Of a stretch of DNA of 64,000 nucleotides, positions 62,567-64,000 are shown piece by piece (the first letter of the stretch is position 1; the number at the start of each line of letters is the position of its first letter). The position numbers were made by a program, and so were the translations under genes. The DNA is taken from the NCBI RefSeq assembly GCF_001425705.1, contig NZ_LMDC01000001.1:1061072-1125071 (forward strand), in the 5' to 3' direction. A model generated the notes under the pieces. The model did no database searches. It had not been told where the DNA came from and was given only the letters and a program-made list of their open reading frames with translations. Source of the DNA: Pelomonas sp. Root1217. Lineage in GTDB: Bacteria; Pseudomonadota; Gammaproteobacteria; Burkholderiales; Burkholderiaceae_C.

Positions 62567-63823
62567 ATGCCTGATACCGCCGCCTCTACCCCGCTGTCCT
62601 CGCTGCCCCCACTGATCTGCAGCCCTGAACCGCCGCCCCAGATGGCCGCTTTGCAGGCCCTGGGCTGGTCTGCGCGCACTGTTTCGGAGCTTGCGCCGCC
62701 CGCCGACGGTCCGGCCGTCGGGCTGCTCTGGTGCCCGGACCGCACCGCCTTGGCGCAGTTGTTGCACTCCGAGCGGGCCTTCGGCCTGCCCGTGGTGCTG
62801 CTGTCGCCACCGCCCGAAGCCGCCGAACGCCAAACCGCGCTGGCCCGCGGTGCCGTGCAATGGCTGCCGGCCGACGTGGATGCCAGCGTGCTGGGCGAGG
62901 CCTTGCTGTGGGCGCGTGATCTGACTGCCCAGCAGCAGGCCCGCGAGCTCGCCGCCCAGGCCAAGCTGGACGAGCGCAAGTGGACAGAACGAGCCAAGGG
63001 CCTGTTGATGCAGGCCCGCGGCATTGACGAGGCGGCCGCCTTCGCGTTGTTGCGCAATACCGCAATGCAGACCCAGTCCAAGTTGCCCGAGGTGGCGCGC
63101 GGCGTCGTGCACACGAGCGAGCTGGCCGAAGCCCTGGAGCGGGCCGGCGCCCAGCGCATGCTGAGCCAGCGCCTGGTCAAGCTGCAGGCCCTGCGCCAGT
63201 GGCCGAAACTCACGCCGCCCGAGCGCCGCGAGGCCCAGGCCTTGCTGGACGCGTCGGCCGAACGCGTGGCGGCCAATCTCGCCCGGCTGGCCGAGCTGCT
63301 GCGCCACGATCTGGCCGAGGAGTTGTCTGCCGTATCGGCCGCCTGGGCTCAGCTGGACGCCGCGCTGGCCAACCGCCAGCCCGACCTCAGCCGCAGCGAC
63401 CGCGCCGCCCAGCGCCTGCTGGAAAGCAGCGAGACGCTGGTCGCCCGTCTGTCCGAGCGCGCTGGGCAGCGGCCGGTCGGGCTGCTGGCCCAGGTCACGC
63501 GGCTGCGGCTGCTGAGCCAGCGCCTGGCCAAGGAGGGCCTGCTCGCCCAGGTCATGCCAGGCCACGATGCCAGCGGCCTCGCCGCGGGGCTCGATGAGTT
63601 CATCAAGGCCTATGACGGCGTGCGCGCCGCGCCGCTTGCAGGCCCGACGCTGCAACCAGCCTTCAAGGACGTGGACGAGGCCTGGCTGCTGCTGCTGCGT
63701 GGCCTGCGCGTAGAGCAGGGCGACGCGGTGCAGCGCATGCACCAGGGCAGCGAGAGGCTGCTGCAGGCGCTGGAGGCGTTGATCCAGGCCTTGCAGGGGT
63801 CGTTGCAGCTGATCTTGGGGTGA
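62567..63823 (+). CDS. ANTAR antiterminator with PilJ-type nitrate-sensor domain
   Basis: A 418-residue cytoplasmic protein. Residues 1-115 resemble a receiver without phospho-acceptor pattern (GLLWCPDRTALAQLL, PVVLLSPPPEAAERQTALARGAVQWLP). An ANTAR RNA-binding domain follows at about 136-178 (ERAKGLLMQARGIDEAAAFALLRNTAMQTQSKL). The C-terminal 235 residues are a PilJ/NIT-like domain with AGAQRMLSQRLVKLQ and a second RLRLLSQRLAKEGLL. It combines NasT-like and NasR-like parts in the order REC-ANTAR-sensor. It probably binds nitrate or nitrite and relieves termination in nitrate-gene leaders. Confidence 0.85.
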   Translation: MPDTAASTPLSSLPPLICSPEPPPQMAALQALGWSARTVSELAPPADGPAVGLLWCPDRTALAQLLHSERAFGLPVVLLSPPPEAAERQTALARGAVQWLPADVDASVLGEALLWARDLTAQQQARELAAQAKLDERKWTERAKGLLMQARGIDEAAAFALLRNTAMQTQSKLPEVARGVVHTSELAEALERAGAQRMLSQRLVKLQALRQWPKLTPPERREAQALLDASAERVAANLARLAELLRHDLAEELSAVSAAWAQLDAALANRQPDLSRSDRAAQRLLESSETLVARLSERAGQRPVGLLAQVTRLRLLSQRLAKEGLLAQVMPGHDASGLAAGLDEFIKAYDGVRAAPLAGPTLQPAFKDVDEAWLLLLRGLRVEQGDAVQRMHQGSERLLQALEALIQALQGSLQLILG

Positions 63824-63882
63824 GGTGCTTTGGTTGTTTTTGCATCGAGCAGACGCACTCTCCGCCAAAGCAGCCCTTCAAC

Positions 63883-64000
63883 CTACCCAGCCACCATCTC
63901 GAAATAGCGTTCAAACGACGCGTCCACCGCCGCCCGCCCGCCGCCGATGATGTTCAGCCCCCACGTGAACCCATAGACGTCGTCGAATGGAACCCCACGC
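63883..64000 (-). CDS. C-terminal end of an unidentified protein
   Basis: The last 39 codons of a gene that continues past the window edge. Visible residues include RGVPFDDVYGFTWGLNIIGG and FERYFEMVAG before a TAG stop. The codon use is normal for this genome. I do not recognise the family from this fragment. It converges with the ANTAR gene. Confidence 0.6.
   Translation of the reverse strand, partial: RGVPFDDVYGFTWGLNIIGGGRAAVDASFERYFEMVAG

Noticed and set aside
1-64000. CRISPR arrays, rRNA and tRNA genes
   Set aside because: I saw no regularly spaced direct repeats and no rRNA- or tRNA-like sequence; a dedicated tRNA scan was not possible here.

Overview
The window is GC-rich, densely coded DNA from the chromosome of a betaproteobacterium of the order Burkholderiales, most like the Roseateles/Mitsuaria/Rubrivivax group. 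The pointers are the gene families (HslV with a short propeptide, a Cys-poor DksA, LiuR, a LivM-LivG fusion, PEP-CTERM proteins, the cytoplasmic PP2C-kinase beside nitrite reductase) and the gene orders (corC-lnt-glyQ-glyS-gmhB-plsC-ygjP; hslV-hslU). The genus is an inference. I saw no rRNA, tRNA, CRISPR array, insertion sequence or integrase.

Layout. 1-8.1 kb: AsmA-like protein, a BON lipoprotein with a strong terminator, a fused ABC exporter, and a branched-chain amino-acid ABC transporter without its binding protein. 8.1-11.5 kb: an orphan ORF, an AraC regulator diverging from a 58-residue Cys-rich metallothionein-like peptide, then a FixH-like lipoprotein and a di-haem peroxidase. 11.5-22.4 kb: small metabolic and stress genes with LysR regulators (SDR, TauE/SafE, DUF938, GST, PPOX, pirin, azoreductase), two PEP-CTERM proteins and a TonB-like protein. 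22.5-24.0 kb: LiuR diverging from a metallo-beta-lactamase-fold hydrolase. 24.0-24.6 kb: a gene-free stretch with two facing copies of a dispersed repeat. 24.6-32.3 kb: a long housekeeping operon on the minus strand. 32.4-38.3 kb: a CobW GTPase preceded by a remnant of a second copy, dksA, a third repeat copy, a STAS-tailed protein and hslVU. 38.3-43.8 kb: a PAS-LuxR regulator, a response regulator, a hybrid histidine kinase and a periplasmic binding protein, which look like one signalling system. 44.0-46.4 kb: coaX and a chemotaxis receptor. 46.7-51.2 kb: one 1,490-residue HNH-NACHT-helical-repeat protein, a good candidate for an NLR-like anti-phage protein. 51.3-63.8 kb: nitrate assimilation.

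The nitrate block reads nirB, a PilJ-type sensor-domain protein, nirD, a leader ORF, nasA and cobA on the minus strand. A PP2C-kinase diverges from nirB. A secreted protein and the narK transporter follow, and an ANTAR regulator with a PilJ-type nitrate-sensor domain diverges from narK. Sigma-54 type -24/-12 elements precede nirB (a full consensus match), narK and the ANTAR gene. This suggests two layers of control: nitrogen limitation through sigma-54, and nitrate through ANTAR-mediated antitermination.

The most unusual points are the HNH-NACHT protein, the metallothionein-like cluster, a GmhB that has lost both key aspartates, two separate cases in which a diverged copy of a gene's first codons lies just upstream of the intact gene (cobW and nasA), and a structured repeat that begins immediately after stop codons.
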